A stretch of 64,000 nt of DNA from Alkalimonas delamerensis. Lineage in GTDB: Bacteria; Pseudomonadota; Gammaproteobacteria; Enterobacterales; Alteromonadaceae. Position 1 is the first letter of the stretch. Each line of letters starts with the position of its first letter. The position numbers were made by a program, and so were the translations under genes. Shown here piece by piece: positions 50,012 through 58,764 of the stretch. The stretch is from contig NZ_JAUZVY010000005.1 of assembly GCF_030717955.1 (NCBI RefSeq), positions 248,001 to 312,000 on the forward strand, in the 5' to 3' direction. The notes under the pieces were generated by a model. It was given only the letters and a program-made list of their open reading frames with translations. It did not search any database and was not told the DNA's origin.

Positions 50012-52546
50012 ATGACTAGAACCCCTTTTCGCACCTTCCGCCGCTGTGCCCTGGCCAGCCTGATTGCTACCAGCTTGATGCTTCCTCAGGCACTGGCCGA
50101 CAGCAATGACGATGATAAAGCGGAGAAAGGCTACACTGAGCTGGTCGCAGAGCTGAAGGCGCAACAAGGCCTGTTTAATTTTTACCGGGACATGAAAACA
50201 GGTGCCACCCACTTATCGTTGGACGAATCTCAGCTCAACACACCTTTTATTTACCATGCCCAGACCATGGATGGGGTGGTAGAGGCCGGGCATTTTCGTG
50301 GCAATTTTCGCCAGACACGCCTGATAGAGTTTCGGCGGCATTTTAACAAAATTGAAGTGGTGAGCTGGAATCCACGCTTTGTGTTTGATCCCAACAATCC
50401 ACTGAGTCGTGCTGCCCAGGCCAATCGAAGCGAAGCTCTGCTGGCTGTGCTGGATATTGAAGCTGATGACAATGGCCGAATTTTAGTCAAAGCCGACCCT
50501 TTATTTAAAAGTCAGGCTCTGCACCGGATCACGCCTTGGGCGAATCCGAATCAAACCGGGCCACGTTTTTCGCTGGGGAACTTGAATAGCGACCGTTCGC
50601 GGATAGCGCGCGAGCGCCTTTATGAGCGCAATATGGACGTGGTGGTGGATTATGTGTTCACGAACGATGAACCTGTGGTGATGGGCTCTCCAGCCATTAC
50701 CGATCCGCGTACCATCACCATCAGTCTGCAGCACTCCTTCATTGCCATGCCGGACAATGGCTACCAGCCTCGGCGAGATGATCCCAGAGTGGGCTACTTC
50801 ACACAGCAATTTGATCAAATGACCAACCCGGAGTGGACGCCGTGGGGCGATGTGATTAATCGCTGGAATCTGGTGAAAAAAGATCCAAGCGCAGCCTTGT
50901 CCGAGCCGGTTGAACCCATTGTCTGGTGGATTGAAAATACCACGCCTCATGAGTGGCGCGATACCATCCGGCAAGGAGTTGAAGACTGGAACATTGCTTT
51001 TGAAGCAGCTGGTTTTAAGAATGCCATCGTGGTGAAAGAGCAGCCGGATGATGCGGACTGGGATGCAGGTGACGTCAATTACAATGTGCTGCGCTGGACC
51101 TCATCACCACGCCCACCTTTCGGTGGCTATGGCCCTTCTTTGGCAAACCCGAAAACAGGCGAAATCATCAGCTCCAACATCATGCTGGAGTTTGTCTTTT
51201 TATCCAATCGTTGGACTTTAGGTGAGTTGTTCTCTGGCAGTGCAGCGCTGAAAGAGGCTGGTCAGGGCGAAGAGCTGCAGATGCATTGCAGCTTTGGACA
51301 CAAAGTGCAAATGGGCCACCTGATGGCACGTCTGGCTTCCGATGAGCGGATGTACGACAACATTGCTGAGGATCCTATCTTGTCGCAAGCCTTGCGCCAT
51401 TTGATCATGCATGAGGTTGGTCATACCCTGGGTTTGAATCACAACATGCGGTCGCACGGATTGTGGGGCAATCAGCAGGTGCATGATGCTTCCCTGACCC
51501 AAGGGGTCTTGTCCGGCTCTGTAATGGACTACAACCCGGTGAACATTGCACCTGTCGGCGTTACGCAAGGTGATTTCTACAGTTATAAGCCAGGCCCTTA
51601 CGATATTTGGGCCATCGAGTATGGCTACTCACCGGCCCTGGCCGATGCTGAAGCGGAAGAAGCCCGCCTGAGTGCCATCTTAAGTCGTTCACACCAGCCA
51701 GAGCTGGCTTTTGGTAATGATGCCGACGATATGCGGGCAGCGGGACGGCACATTGACCCAAGGGTGATGATTGGTGCCATGACTTCAGAGCCGATTGCTT
51801 ATGCCAAAGATCGTTGGCAGCGGGTCAATTACGAGTTTACCCAGTTGCTGGAAAAAGGGCGCATGGCTGATCAATCGCATCAACGGGTTTTTACCAGTGC
51901 CAATATGCTGTTTGGTCAGTACGCAGGTCAGGCCAATGTGGTCAGCCGCTTTGTTGGTGGTGTTTATGTAGAGCGTGACTTTGTTGGGCAACATGACAGC
52001 GTACGTCCTTACACCCCAGTACCAAGAGCAACTCAGCGTGAAGCCATGCAGGCATTGAATCAGTTTGTGTTCGCGCCAGATACTTTGCAAAGCATGCAGC
52101 CCGTGTTGTCCTACATGCAAGCGCAGCGCCGTGGCTTCAACCATTGGGGCAACAACGAAGATCCACAGCCTCATCGGATGATCTTGACGATGCAGCGCAA
52201 TGTGTTGGATCACCTGTTGCATCCTCAGGTTTTGCAGCGCATGACCGATACCGCGCTTTATGGCAATGAATACAGCTTGACCGAGATGCTGGCGGATTTA
52301 ACAACGGGTATTTTCCAGGGCGATTTAACCAGCTTGAGTCAGAACTTGCAGGTCGAATACGTCAATCGATTGATTGCCATAGCCGGGCTGGAGGATGATT
52401 CCGACTACGATCATCTGAGTCAGGCGGCAGCCGTAGCTCAACTGCGTGCTATTCGCAGCTTATCGGCACCGCGCCGGGCAGCAGAAAGCAGCCGCAATCA
52501 TTACAACTACCTGCATTTGTTGATTGATCGCGCTTTTGCCGCTTAA
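50012..52546 (+). CDS. Secreted zinc-dependent metalloprotease (DUF5117/DUF4953 type)
   Basis: An 844-residue exported protein with an Arg-rich signal peptide (about 1-30, ending PQALA). The N-terminal part matches the DUF5117 pattern (FNFYRDMKTGATHLSLDESQLNTPFIY split by family), and the central part holds the zinc motif HEVGHTLGLNH (His467, Glu468, His471, His477), a metzincin-like arrangement, with VMDYNPVNIAP as the Met-turn region. Such proteins are common in Bacteroidetes and Shewanella; substrates are unknown. The ATG at 50012 is chosen as the first start before the signal sequence. No link to aromatic degradation is evident apart from position. Confidence 0.88.
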   Translation: MTRTPFRTFRRCALASLIATSLMLPQALADSNDDDKAEKGYTELVAELKAQQGLFNFYRDMKTGATHLSLDESQLNTPFIYHAQTMDGVVEAGHFRGNFRQTRLIEFRRHFNKIEVVSWNPRFVFDPNNPLSRAAQANRSEALLAVLDIEADDNGRILVKADPLFKSQALHRITPWANPNQTGPRFSLGNLNSDRSRIARERLYERNMDVVVDYVFTNDEPVVMGSPAITDPRTITISLQHSFIAMPDNGYQPRRDDPRVGYFTQQFDQMTNPEWTPWGDVINRWNLVKKDPSAALSEPVEPIVWWIENTTPHEWRDTIRQGVEDWNIAFEAAGFKNAIVVKEQPDDADWDAGDVNYNVLRWTSSPRPPFGGYGPSLANPKTGEIISSNIMLEFVFLSNRWTLGELFSGSAALKEAGQGEELQMHCSFGHKVQMGHLMARLASDERMYDNIAEDPILSQALRHLIMHEVGHTLGLNHNMRSHGLWGNQQVHDASLTQGVLSGSVMDYNPVNIAPVGVTQGDFYSYKPGPYDIWAIEYGYSPALADAEAEEARLSAILSRSHQPELAFGNDADDMRAAGRHIDPRVMIGAMTSEPIAYAKDRWQRVNYEFTQLLEKGRMADQSHQRVFTSANMLFGQYAGQANVVSRFVGGVYVERDFVGQHDSVRPYTPVPRATQREAMQALNQFVFAPDTLQSMQPVLSYMQAQRRGFNHWGNNEDPQPHRMILTMQRNVLDHLLHPQVLQRMTDTALYGNEYSLTEMLADLTTGIFQGDLTSLSQNLQVEYVNRLIAIAGLEDDSDYDHLSQAAAVAQLRAIRSLSAPRRAAESSRNHYNYLHLLIDRAFAA

Positions 52547-52570
52547 AGGTTAACAGGCGATGTTGTTGCA

Positions 52571-52596
52571 AAAGCCCGGCTACTCCGGGCTTTTTT
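52571..52596. terminator. Bidirectional terminator between the metalloprotease and symporter genes
   Basis: Stem AAAGCCCGG/CCGGGCTTT with a five-base loop and TTTTTT on the plus side. The minus strand has AAAGCCCGG followed by TTT, so it may also serve the convergent gene, whose stop codon it touches. Confidence 0.88.
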
Positions 52597-53464
52597 ATGG
52601 CTGTTTTTTTCGAAGCCCCCAACCGATCATCAGGGCACCTGAAGCAAACATAATCAGGCTGTAAACTGCCGATGGAATTGCCATGGTACTGTTGTTTAAC
52701 AGCAGTGGTGATGTCGCAATGGCAATGCCAAGGGTTCCATTTTGAATGCCCACCTCGATGGTAAGAGAGCGCACCTGAGGGCCGTGACAACCGATGCTGC
52801 GTGCCGCCAGATAGCCTGCCAGCATGCTCAAAGCGTTCAGCAGCAGAGCCGCGATGCCAATGGCGATAAAAAAGCCCAGCAATTGATTGAGCACCTGCAA
52901 CAAAGCACCAACAACCGCAGCCACTAAGAAGAAAGACGACAGCCATTTGAACGGTTGCTGGCAGCGCCTTGATAGAGCTGGCCAGCGGGCGCGTAGCCAC
53001 ATGCCTAATGAAACCGGTAGCACAATGATGACCAGCAATTGCAACACAGTGCGTGGCACCGAAAGTGCAACGTACTGCTCTTCGCCCAGAAAAAGTGAGG
53101 AAGCCAGATTAACCATCAGCGGTAGGCTCAGGATCACCAGCAAGCTGCTAATCGCGGTCAGACTAATGGATAGAGCGGTATCGGCATGCGCCAGATGGGC
53201 GATTAGATTGGAGGTTGGACCGCCCGGACAGGCCGCGATCAATACTAAACCAACGGCCAGCTCTGGTGGCAGTTGCAGCAGGTACGCCAACAGAAAGGCC
53301 AAGGCTGGAATGGCCAGCATTTGCATGAAAAGCCCGGTCAGGACGAGTTTTGGTGTTTGCCATAACTGGGTAAAGTGTACTGGTTTCAGTGACAATCCCA
53401 TGCCCAGCATGATGACAATCAGCGCAATTGGCAGAAAAACTTGCGTAAAAATATTGGCTTCCAT
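52595..53464 (-). CDS. Bile acid:sodium symporter (BASS/SBF) family protein
   Basis: A 289-residue inner-membrane protein with nine or ten hydrophobic segments. The family motifs AACPGGPTSNLIAHLAHAD and IEVGIQNGTLGIAIAT mark the sodium-binding crossing. Bacterial BASS proteins import organic anions such as pyruvate, pantoate or bile acids; because it sits between the aromatic degradation operons and opposite tyrR, an aromatic or keto acid is a reasonable but unproven substrate. Confidence 0.87.
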   Translation of the reverse strand: MEANIFTQVFLPIALIVIMLGMGLSLKPVHFTQLWQTPKLVLTGLFMQMLAIPALAFLLAYLLQLPPELAVGLVLIAACPGGPTSNLIAHLAHADTALSISLTAISSLLVILSLPLMVNLASSLFLGEEQYVALSVPRTVLQLLVIIVLPVSLGMWLRARWPALSRRCQQPFKWLSSFFLVAAVVGALLQVLNQLLGFFIAIGIAALLLNALSMLAGYLAARSIGCHGPQVRSLTIEVGIQNGTLGIAIATSPLLLNNSTMAIPSAVYSLIMFASGALMIGWGLRKKQP

Positions 53465-53525
53465 AGCGTTCCGGTACTGATAGGGGTACTTGCTACTATG
53501 GCAAATGCAATGAGTTATAGCAATT

Positions 53526-53543
53526 CGTTCATAATTCTTTACA
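53526..53543. promoter_or_regulatory. Weak TyrR-box-like site in the tyrR/symporter divergent region
   Basis: CGTTCATAATTCTTTACA matches TGTAAA-N6-TTTACA at 9 of 12 positions with one perfect half site. It could mediate autoregulation and control of the divergent symporter gene. Confidence 0.35.
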
Positions 53544-53615
53544 AAAGAACTGGTCTAGCTTGAGCCATTTCGCGTATGATGCAGGCATGAACAGAGTGTG
53601 AGGTACGCCATTGCT

Positions 53616-55178
53616 ATGCGGCTAGAAATACATTGTCAGGACAGACTGGGCATTGCTCAGGAAATCTTAAATATCTTGGTGAGCTATCAACTGGACTTGC
53701 GCGGCATTGAAGTCGACGGCGCCACAGGCCGGATGTTCGTTTCTTTTCCCAGTATTCATTTCGAGCAATTTCAGGAGTTGATGGCCAAAATTCGCCGTAT
53801 TACCGGCGTGAGTGATGTGAAAACCACAGCCTTTATGCCCTCGGAGCGCCATCAGAATGAACTGACTACCTTACTGAAAACCTTGCCTGATGGCATTATC
53901 GGTATTGATACCAAAGCTGTGGTCAGTGTGATTAATGATGCCGCCTTAGAAGCCCTGGAAGTGGAACGCAAGGCGATAGAGGGCGAGCCATTGCCGGGGC
54001 TGGTAAAGGGCTTTAATTTTATGCGCTGGCTGGAAAGTGATGATGTGTTGGCGCAGACCCGCCGGGTTGAAATTCAGGGCAAGCCATTTATTGCCGATTT
54101 ACTGCCGGTGATGGTGCCAGATGAAAACGGCCATGAAGTCCTGGCCGGGGCGGTCATCAACCTGAAATCCGAAAGCCGGCTGGGCCAGCACATGCTGGCC
54201 TTTAATAAAGGCAATCAGGAAAGCTTTCAAACCTTGCAGGCGCATAGCCCGCAAATGCGCAAAGTCATTCGTGAAGCAAAGAAGATGGCGCTGCTGGATG
54301 GCCCCTTGCTGATCACCGGCGAAACCGGTACTGGCAAAGAGCTGCTGGCACGGGCTTGTCATGCTGCGGGTAGCCGGGCAGGGAAACCTTTCTTGGCCGT
54401 AAACTGCGCTTCGATGCCAGACAATGTGGCCGAGTCGGAGTTGTTTGGCTATGGACCCAATGCCTTTGTCGGCTCCACCCAAGGCAAAAAAGGTATTTTT
54501 GAGCAAGCCAATGGCGGCAGTGTGTTTCTGGACGAAGTCGGCGAGATGTCGCGGGAGTTGCAAACCAAATTGCTGCGGTTTTTGCAGGATGGGTCGTTTC
54601 GCCGGGTTGCCGATGAAAACGAAGTCAGAGTGGATGTACGGGTGATTTGCACCACCCAAAAAGATTTGCCTGCCATGGTGCAGGAAGGCAAGTTCCGTGA
54701 AGATCTGTACTACCGCTTGAATGTCTTTACGCTGGCCTTGCCTGCGCTGCGTGAGCGCAAACAAGACATTGTGCCCCTAAGCGAGCACTTTGTGGCGCGC
54801 TTTGCGGCTCGTCTTGGGCGAAAAGCGCCCAGGTTCAGTGAGAGTTGCGTGCAGTTTCTGCAAAGTTACCCCTGGCCGGGCAATGTGCGTCAGCTGGAAA
54901 ACGCGCTGTACCGTGCGGTCACCCTGCTTGAGGGCTACCAACTGGATAAAGAGCATTTGCAACTGCCCAGCTTTACCAGCGACTTTGGTTATCTGGAGCA
55001 GGAGTTTGATGGCACCCTGGACGAGGCCGTCAAACGCTTTGAGGCCAGCTTGCTGCGTAAACTTTACCCAGCCTACCCAAGTTCGCGGCAATTGGCTAAA
55101 AAACTGGGGCTTAGCCATACAGCAGTGGCGAATAAACTGCGAGATTACGGCATTAATCGCAAGACTGTAAAAATTTAA
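53616..55178 (+). CDS. tyrR: Transcriptional regulator TyrR
   Basis: Aromatic-amino-acid-responsive regulator. The 520 residues have an N-terminal ACT domain (MRLEIHCQDRLGIAQEILNI), a PAS domain (about 80-190), an AAA+ domain (Walker A GETGTGKELL, Walker B GGSVFLDEVGE) and a C-terminal Fis-like HTH. The sigma-54-contacting loop GAFTGA is replaced by NAFVGS, as in E. coli TyrR, so it should act on sigma-70 promoters. The ATG at 53616 matches the E. coli N-terminus; GTG 53598 is the alternative. It lies between phhAB and the hpd operon. Confidence 0.93.
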   Translation: MRLEIHCQDRLGIAQEILNILVSYQLDLRGIEVDGATGRMFVSFPSIHFEQFQELMAKIRRITGVSDVKTTAFMPSERHQNELTTLLKTLPDGIIGIDTKAVVSVINDAALEALEVERKAIEGEPLPGLVKGFNFMRWLESDDVLAQTRRVEIQGKPFIADLLPVMVPDENGHEVLAGAVINLKSESRLGQHMLAFNKGNQESFQTLQAHSPQMRKVIREAKKMALLDGPLLITGETGTGKELLARACHAAGSRAGKPFLAVNCASMPDNVAESELFGYGPNAFVGSTQGKKGIFEQANGGSVFLDEVGEMSRELQTKLLRFLQDGSFRRVADENEVRVDVRVICTTQKDLPAMVQEGKFREDLYYRLNVFTLALPALRERKQDIVPLSEHFVARFAARLGRKAPRFSESCVQFLQSYPWPGNVRQLENALYRAVTLLEGYQLDKEHLQLPSFTSDFGYLEQEFDGTLDEAVKRFEASLLRKLYPAYPSSRQLAKKLGLSHTAVANKLRDYGINRKTVKI

Positions 55179-55206
55179 TGCCACTTTGTGCGTAAAACGA
55201 TACTCC

Positions 55207-55242
55207 AGCCCAGCAGCTGCGTCCGGCTGCTGGCTTTCTCTT
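55207..55242 (+). terminator. Probable terminator of tyrR
   Basis: AGCC-C-AGCAGC pairs with GCTGCTGGCT (one bulged base, eight-base loop), followed by TTCTCTTG, 28 bases after the stop. The T-tract is imperfect. Confidence 0.6.
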
Positions 55243-55268
55243 GTATAGACCTTCCAATAGCGGTTCTT

Positions 55269-55286
55269 TGTACTGAATTGTTTACG
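55269..55286. promoter_or_regulatory. TyrR-box-like site upstream of hpd
   Basis: TGTACTGAATTGTTTACG matches TGTAAA-N6-TTTACA at 9 of 12 positions, about 150 bases before the hpd ATG and just after tyrR. Confidence 0.5.
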
Positions 55287-55438
55287 GTTTTTGCTTGAAG
55301 CTGAAATCCGCTGGAAAATGACGGTGGATGTTCAACTGGGTCAAACTAAAGCAAGATAGCGCCAAATGGGATTTGGCAGCCGCCTTAATGACAAAGGCCA
55401 CTGCCCCCAAGCCTATAATCAGAACGTGGAGATGTCGT

Positions 55439-56512
55439 ATGCAAGATGTGATTAACCCTTTGGGAACAGATGGCTTTGAGTTTGTTGAGTACACCGCGGC
55501 CGATGCGGAAGGTATCCAAAAGCTGAAGGATCTGTTTCATGGCCTGGGCTTTACCGAAGTAGCGAAGCACCGCTCAAAAGAGGCCTGGTTGTACAAGCAA
55601 GGCGATATCAACTTTATCATCAATGCGCAGCCGAATTCTCAGGCAGAAGAGTTTGCCCGTAAGCATGGCCCCAGCGTCTGTGCCATGGCGTTTCGAGTGC
55701 AAGATGCAGCCAAAGCCTTGCAGCATGCGTTGGCCAATGGTGCCAAAGAGTACAAAAACCAAATTGGTCCGATGGAGCTGAATATCCCTGCGGTATATGG
55801 CATTGGCAGTAGCCTGCTGTATTTTGTTGATCGCTACGGTGCCTCTTCGGTGTACGACATCGACTTTAAGTACTACGACAACTGGCAAACCGAGATGTCA
55901 AAGCACGGAGTGGGTCTGGAAGTGCTGGATCATTTAACGCACAACGTCATGCGTGGCAATATGAATGTCTGGTCCGGTTTCTATGAGAAAATCGGTAACT
56001 TCCGTGAAATTCGTTACTTTGATATCGAAGGCAAGCTGACAGGCCTGGTGTCCCGTGCCATGACGGCGCCTTGCGGCAAAATTCGTATTCCAATCAACGA
56101 GTCGTCCGACGACAAGTCGCAAATCGAAGAGTTTTTGCGTGAGTACAATGGCGAAGGCATTCAACACATTGCTCTGACCACCGAAGATATTTATCAGACG
56201 GTTCGGACACTGCGCGAGCGGGGCATGGACTTTATGCCAACGCCAGATACCTACTACGCCAAAGTGGATAGCCGGGTTGAAGGGCACACGGAAGACTTGG
56301 ACCAATTGCGTGAGCTGCGGATCCTGATCGATGGTGCGCCGATGAAAGATGGCATTTTGCTGCAAATTTTTACCAAAACTGTGATTGGCCCGGTGTTCTT
56401 TGAAATTATTCAGCGTAAGGGCAACGAAGGCTTTGGTGAGGGCAACTTTAAAGCCTTGTTCGAGTCCATCGAAGAAGATCAAATCCAACGTGGGGTGTTA
56501 GCCGATGCGTAA
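55439..56512 (+). CDS. hpd: 4-hydroxyphenylpyruvate dioxygenase
   Basis: Fe(II) enzyme converting 4-hydroxyphenylpyruvate to homogentisate. The 357 residues equal the usual bacterial length. The C-terminal vicinal-oxygen-chelate half carries the iron ligands in LEVLDHLTHNV, EGIQHIALTTEDI and QIFTKTVIGPVFFEIIQRKG (His, His, Glu), and the GFGEGNF region closes the active site. The ATG at 55439 follows GGAG; upstream codons in frame are not family-like. It overlaps hmgA by eight bases and heads the hpd-hmgA-fahA-maiA operon. Confidence 0.95.
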   Translation: MQDVINPLGTDGFEFVEYTAADAEGIQKLKDLFHGLGFTEVAKHRSKEAWLYKQGDINFIINAQPNSQAEEFARKHGPSVCAMAFRVQDAAKALQHALANGAKEYKNQIGPMELNIPAVYGIGSSLLYFVDRYGASSVYDIDFKYYDNWQTEMSKHGVGLEVLDHLTHNVMRGNMNVWSGFYEKIGNFREIRYFDIEGKLTGLVSRAMTAPCGKIRIPINESSDDKSQIEEFLREYNGEGIQHIALTTEDIYQTVRTLRERGMDFMPTPDTYYAKVDSRVEGHTEDLDQLRELRILIDGAPMKDGILLQIFTKTVIGPVFFEIIQRKGNEGFGEGNFKALFESIEEDQIQRGVLADA

Positions 56513-57635
56513 ATGGGCCTCATTTCCGCTGCGGGAGGGCGATGTGTCGCGTCAGGCGCACGCTGACTTTCCGGAACAAGCGATCTATGAACGCGAAACC
56601 GGCCGGAGTGGTTTTTTTGGTCCGGCAACGCATTTCCATCATCGCCATGCCCCGACCGGCTGGAGCGATTGGCAGGGGCCTTTGCGTCCCCGCCTGTTTG
56701 ATTTAAACCAACTGAGTGAAAACCAGGTGGAATCGCCCTGGCAAGTGCCCTTATTGCTGCACAATGCGCACTGCAAAATGCGTACCTGGCGTCTGAATGA
56801 TACGATGCCGTATCTGGTGCGTAATGCCGACGGTGATGAGCTGTTGTTTGTGCACGAGGGCAGTGCTGACTTGTACTGCGATTACGGTCATTTGGAAATT
56901 GTCGAAGGCGATTACGTGGTGATTCCACGCAGTACCATGTGGCGGTTGGAGCCCAAAAGCCCCATGTTGTTGCTGATGATTGAAGCCACCAACGACTCTT
57001 ACCAGTTGCCTGAAAAAGGTCTGGTAGGAAATCATGCGATTTTCGACCCAGCGATGCTGGATACGCCGAAAATCAACGAGGCCTTCAAAGCCCAGTACTC
57101 AGAAGAAAGCTGGCAGGTGCAGATCAAGCGTCATGGCCAGACCTCGGTAGTGACCTACCCCTACAACCCACTCGATGCGGTGGGCTGGCACGGTGATTTG
57201 GCGGTGATGCGGATCAACTGGCGCGATATTCGCCCATTGATGAGCCATCGCTACCATTTGCCACCTTCGGCGCACACCACTTTTGTAGCACAGCGCTTTG
57301 TGGTTTGTACCTTTGTGCCTCGGCCGATTGAAAGTGATCCGGGGGCACTGAAAGTACCTTTCTACCACAACAACGATGACTACGATGAAGTGCTGTTTTA
57401 CCATGCCGGCGATTTCTTCAGCCGCGATAACATCGAAAAAGGCATGGTGACTTTCCATCCGGCCGGTTTTACCCATGGCCCGCATCCGAAAGCCTTTCAG
57501 GCTGGGCAGGAGTACCGCAAAAAGTTCACCGACGAAGTGGCGGTGATGCTGGATACCCGCGATGCGCTGGAAATTGGCGAGGCGGCTTTGGGTACCGAAA
57601 ACCCGGCCTACGTCAACAGCTGGCAGGTGAAGTAA
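56505..57635 (+). CDS. hmgA: Homogentisate 1,2-dioxygenase
   Basis: Ring-cleaving iron dioxygenase giving maleylacetoacetate. The 376-residue cupin-like protein is shorter than the Pseudomonas/human type (about 430-445) and belongs to the compact branch. Recognisable parts: VRNADGDELLFVHEGSADL, DYVVIPRSTMWR, and the iron-binding C-terminal stretch YDEVLFYHAGDFFSR with FHPAGFTHGPHP. The start overlaps the hpd stop by eight bases, so translation is coupled. Confidence 0.93.
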   Translation: MRKWASFPLREGDVSRQAHADFPEQAIYERETGRSGFFGPATHFHHRHAPTGWSDWQGPLRPRLFDLNQLSENQVESPWQVPLLLHNAHCKMRTWRLNDTMPYLVRNADGDELLFVHEGSADLYCDYGHLEIVEGDYVVIPRSTMWRLEPKSPMLLLMIEATNDSYQLPEKGLVGNHAIFDPAMLDTPKINEAFKAQYSEESWQVQIKRHGQTSVVTYPYNPLDAVGWHGDLAVMRINWRDIRPLMSHRYHLPPSAHTTFVAQRFVVCTFVPRPIESDPGALKVPFYHNNDDYDEVLFYHAGDFFSRDNIEKGMVTFHPAGFTHGPHPKAFQAGQEYRKKFTDEVAVMLDTRDALEIGEAALGTENPAYVNSWQVK

Positions 57636-57676
57636 GCTATTGAGCAGCCGTTAAGGCGTATGACAAAGGATTATTG

Positions 57677-58699
57677 ATGAAATTTGCAACATTAAATACC
57701 GCTGGCCGTGATGGTCAGCTGGTGCTGGTAAGCCGTGATTTAACCTGCTGTGTCGCTATCCCGCAAATCGCGACCACCTTGCAACAGCTGCTGGATGCCT
57801 GGTCGGAAAAAGCACCTCAGGCCGAAGAAGTCTATCAGGCGTTGAATGCCGGTACTGCAGCGGGCAGCCAGCCATTTGACCAGACGCAGTGCGCATCGCC
57901 ACTGCCCCGTGCTTACCACTGGGCTGATGGCAGTGCTTATGTCAATCATGTTGAGCTGGTGCGTAAAGCCCGCAATGCGGAAATGCCACCCAGCTTCTGG
58001 ACGGATCCGCTGATGTACCAAGGGGGTTCGGATGCGTTCTTGCCACCTCATGCGCCTATTCCAGTGGCCAGTGAAGAGTACGGCATCGATTTTGAAGGTG
58101 AAGTGGCGGTCATTACCGACGATGTTGCGATGGGAATTCCCGCCGAGCATGCCCGTGAACGTATTCGTTTGGTGATGTTGGTGAACGATGTGTCTTTGCG
58201 TGGTTTGATCCCCAATGAACTTGGCAAAGGTTTCGGCTTTTACCAGTCCAAACCATCGTCCAGCTTTAGCCCGGTGGCGGTGACACTGGATGAGCTCGAA
58301 GGCGTCTGGCAGGATGCCAAACTGCATTTGCCTCTGTTGTCCACCTACAATGGCGTGGCGTTCGGAAAGCCAAATGCCGGCGTGGATATGACATTCGACT
58401 TTGGTCAGTTGATTGCCCATGCCGCCAGAACCCGTCCACTCTGTGCGGGTACCATTATTGGTTCGGGCACGGTATCGAACAAGCAAGGCACCGATTATGG
58501 TACGGCGATTTCCGAGGGTGGTGTTGGCTACAGCTGCATTGCCGAAATTCGAATGATTGAAACCATTCGCGACGGCAAGCCGAGTACCAGCTTTATGAAG
58601 TTTGGTGATCGCATTCGCATCGAAATGCAGGATGCTCAGGGCCAAAGTATCTTTGGCACCATCGACCAGCAGGTGGTAGAGTATCGCTATCAGGGCTAA
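57677..58699 (+). CDS. fahA: Fumarylacetoacetate hydrolase
   Basis: Final step: hydrolysis of fumarylacetoacetate to fumarate and acetoacetate. The 340 residues show the FAH signatures LMYQGGSDAFLPPHAPI, YGIDFEGEVAVITDDV, metal-ligand Glu and Asp around these, and LCAGTIIGSGTVSN. The ATG at 57677 has AAGGA six bases upstream. A hairpin separates it from maiA. Confidence 0.93.
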   Translation: MKFATLNTAGRDGQLVLVSRDLTCCVAIPQIATTLQQLLDAWSEKAPQAEEVYQALNAGTAAGSQPFDQTQCASPLPRAYHWADGSAYVNHVELVRKARNAEMPPSFWTDPLMYQGGSDAFLPPHAPIPVASEEYGIDFEGEVAVITDDVAMGIPAEHARERIRLVMLVNDVSLRGLIPNELGKGFGFYQSKPSSSFSPVAVTLDELEGVWQDAKLHLPLLSTYNGVAFGKPNAGVDMTFDFGQLIAHAARTRPLCAGTIIGSGTVSNKQGTDYGTAISEGGVGYSCIAEIRMIETIRDGKPSTSFMKFGDRIRIEMQDAQGQSIFGTIDQQVVEYRYQG

Positions 58700-58723
58700 G
58701 CGCCTGGCAGTGTCCATCCAATC

Positions 58724-58747
58724 AAAGAGCTGCTTCGGCAGCTCTTT
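58724..58747 (+). terminator. Intra-operon UUCG hairpin between fahA and maiA
   Basis: Ten-base stem AAAGAGCTGC/GCAGCTCTTT with a TTCG loop and TTTT ending, 25 bases after fahA and ahead of the maiA ribosome-binding site. It may be a partial terminator lowering maiA expression. Confidence 0.6.
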
Positions 58748-58764
58748 TGCATGAAGGAAATACA

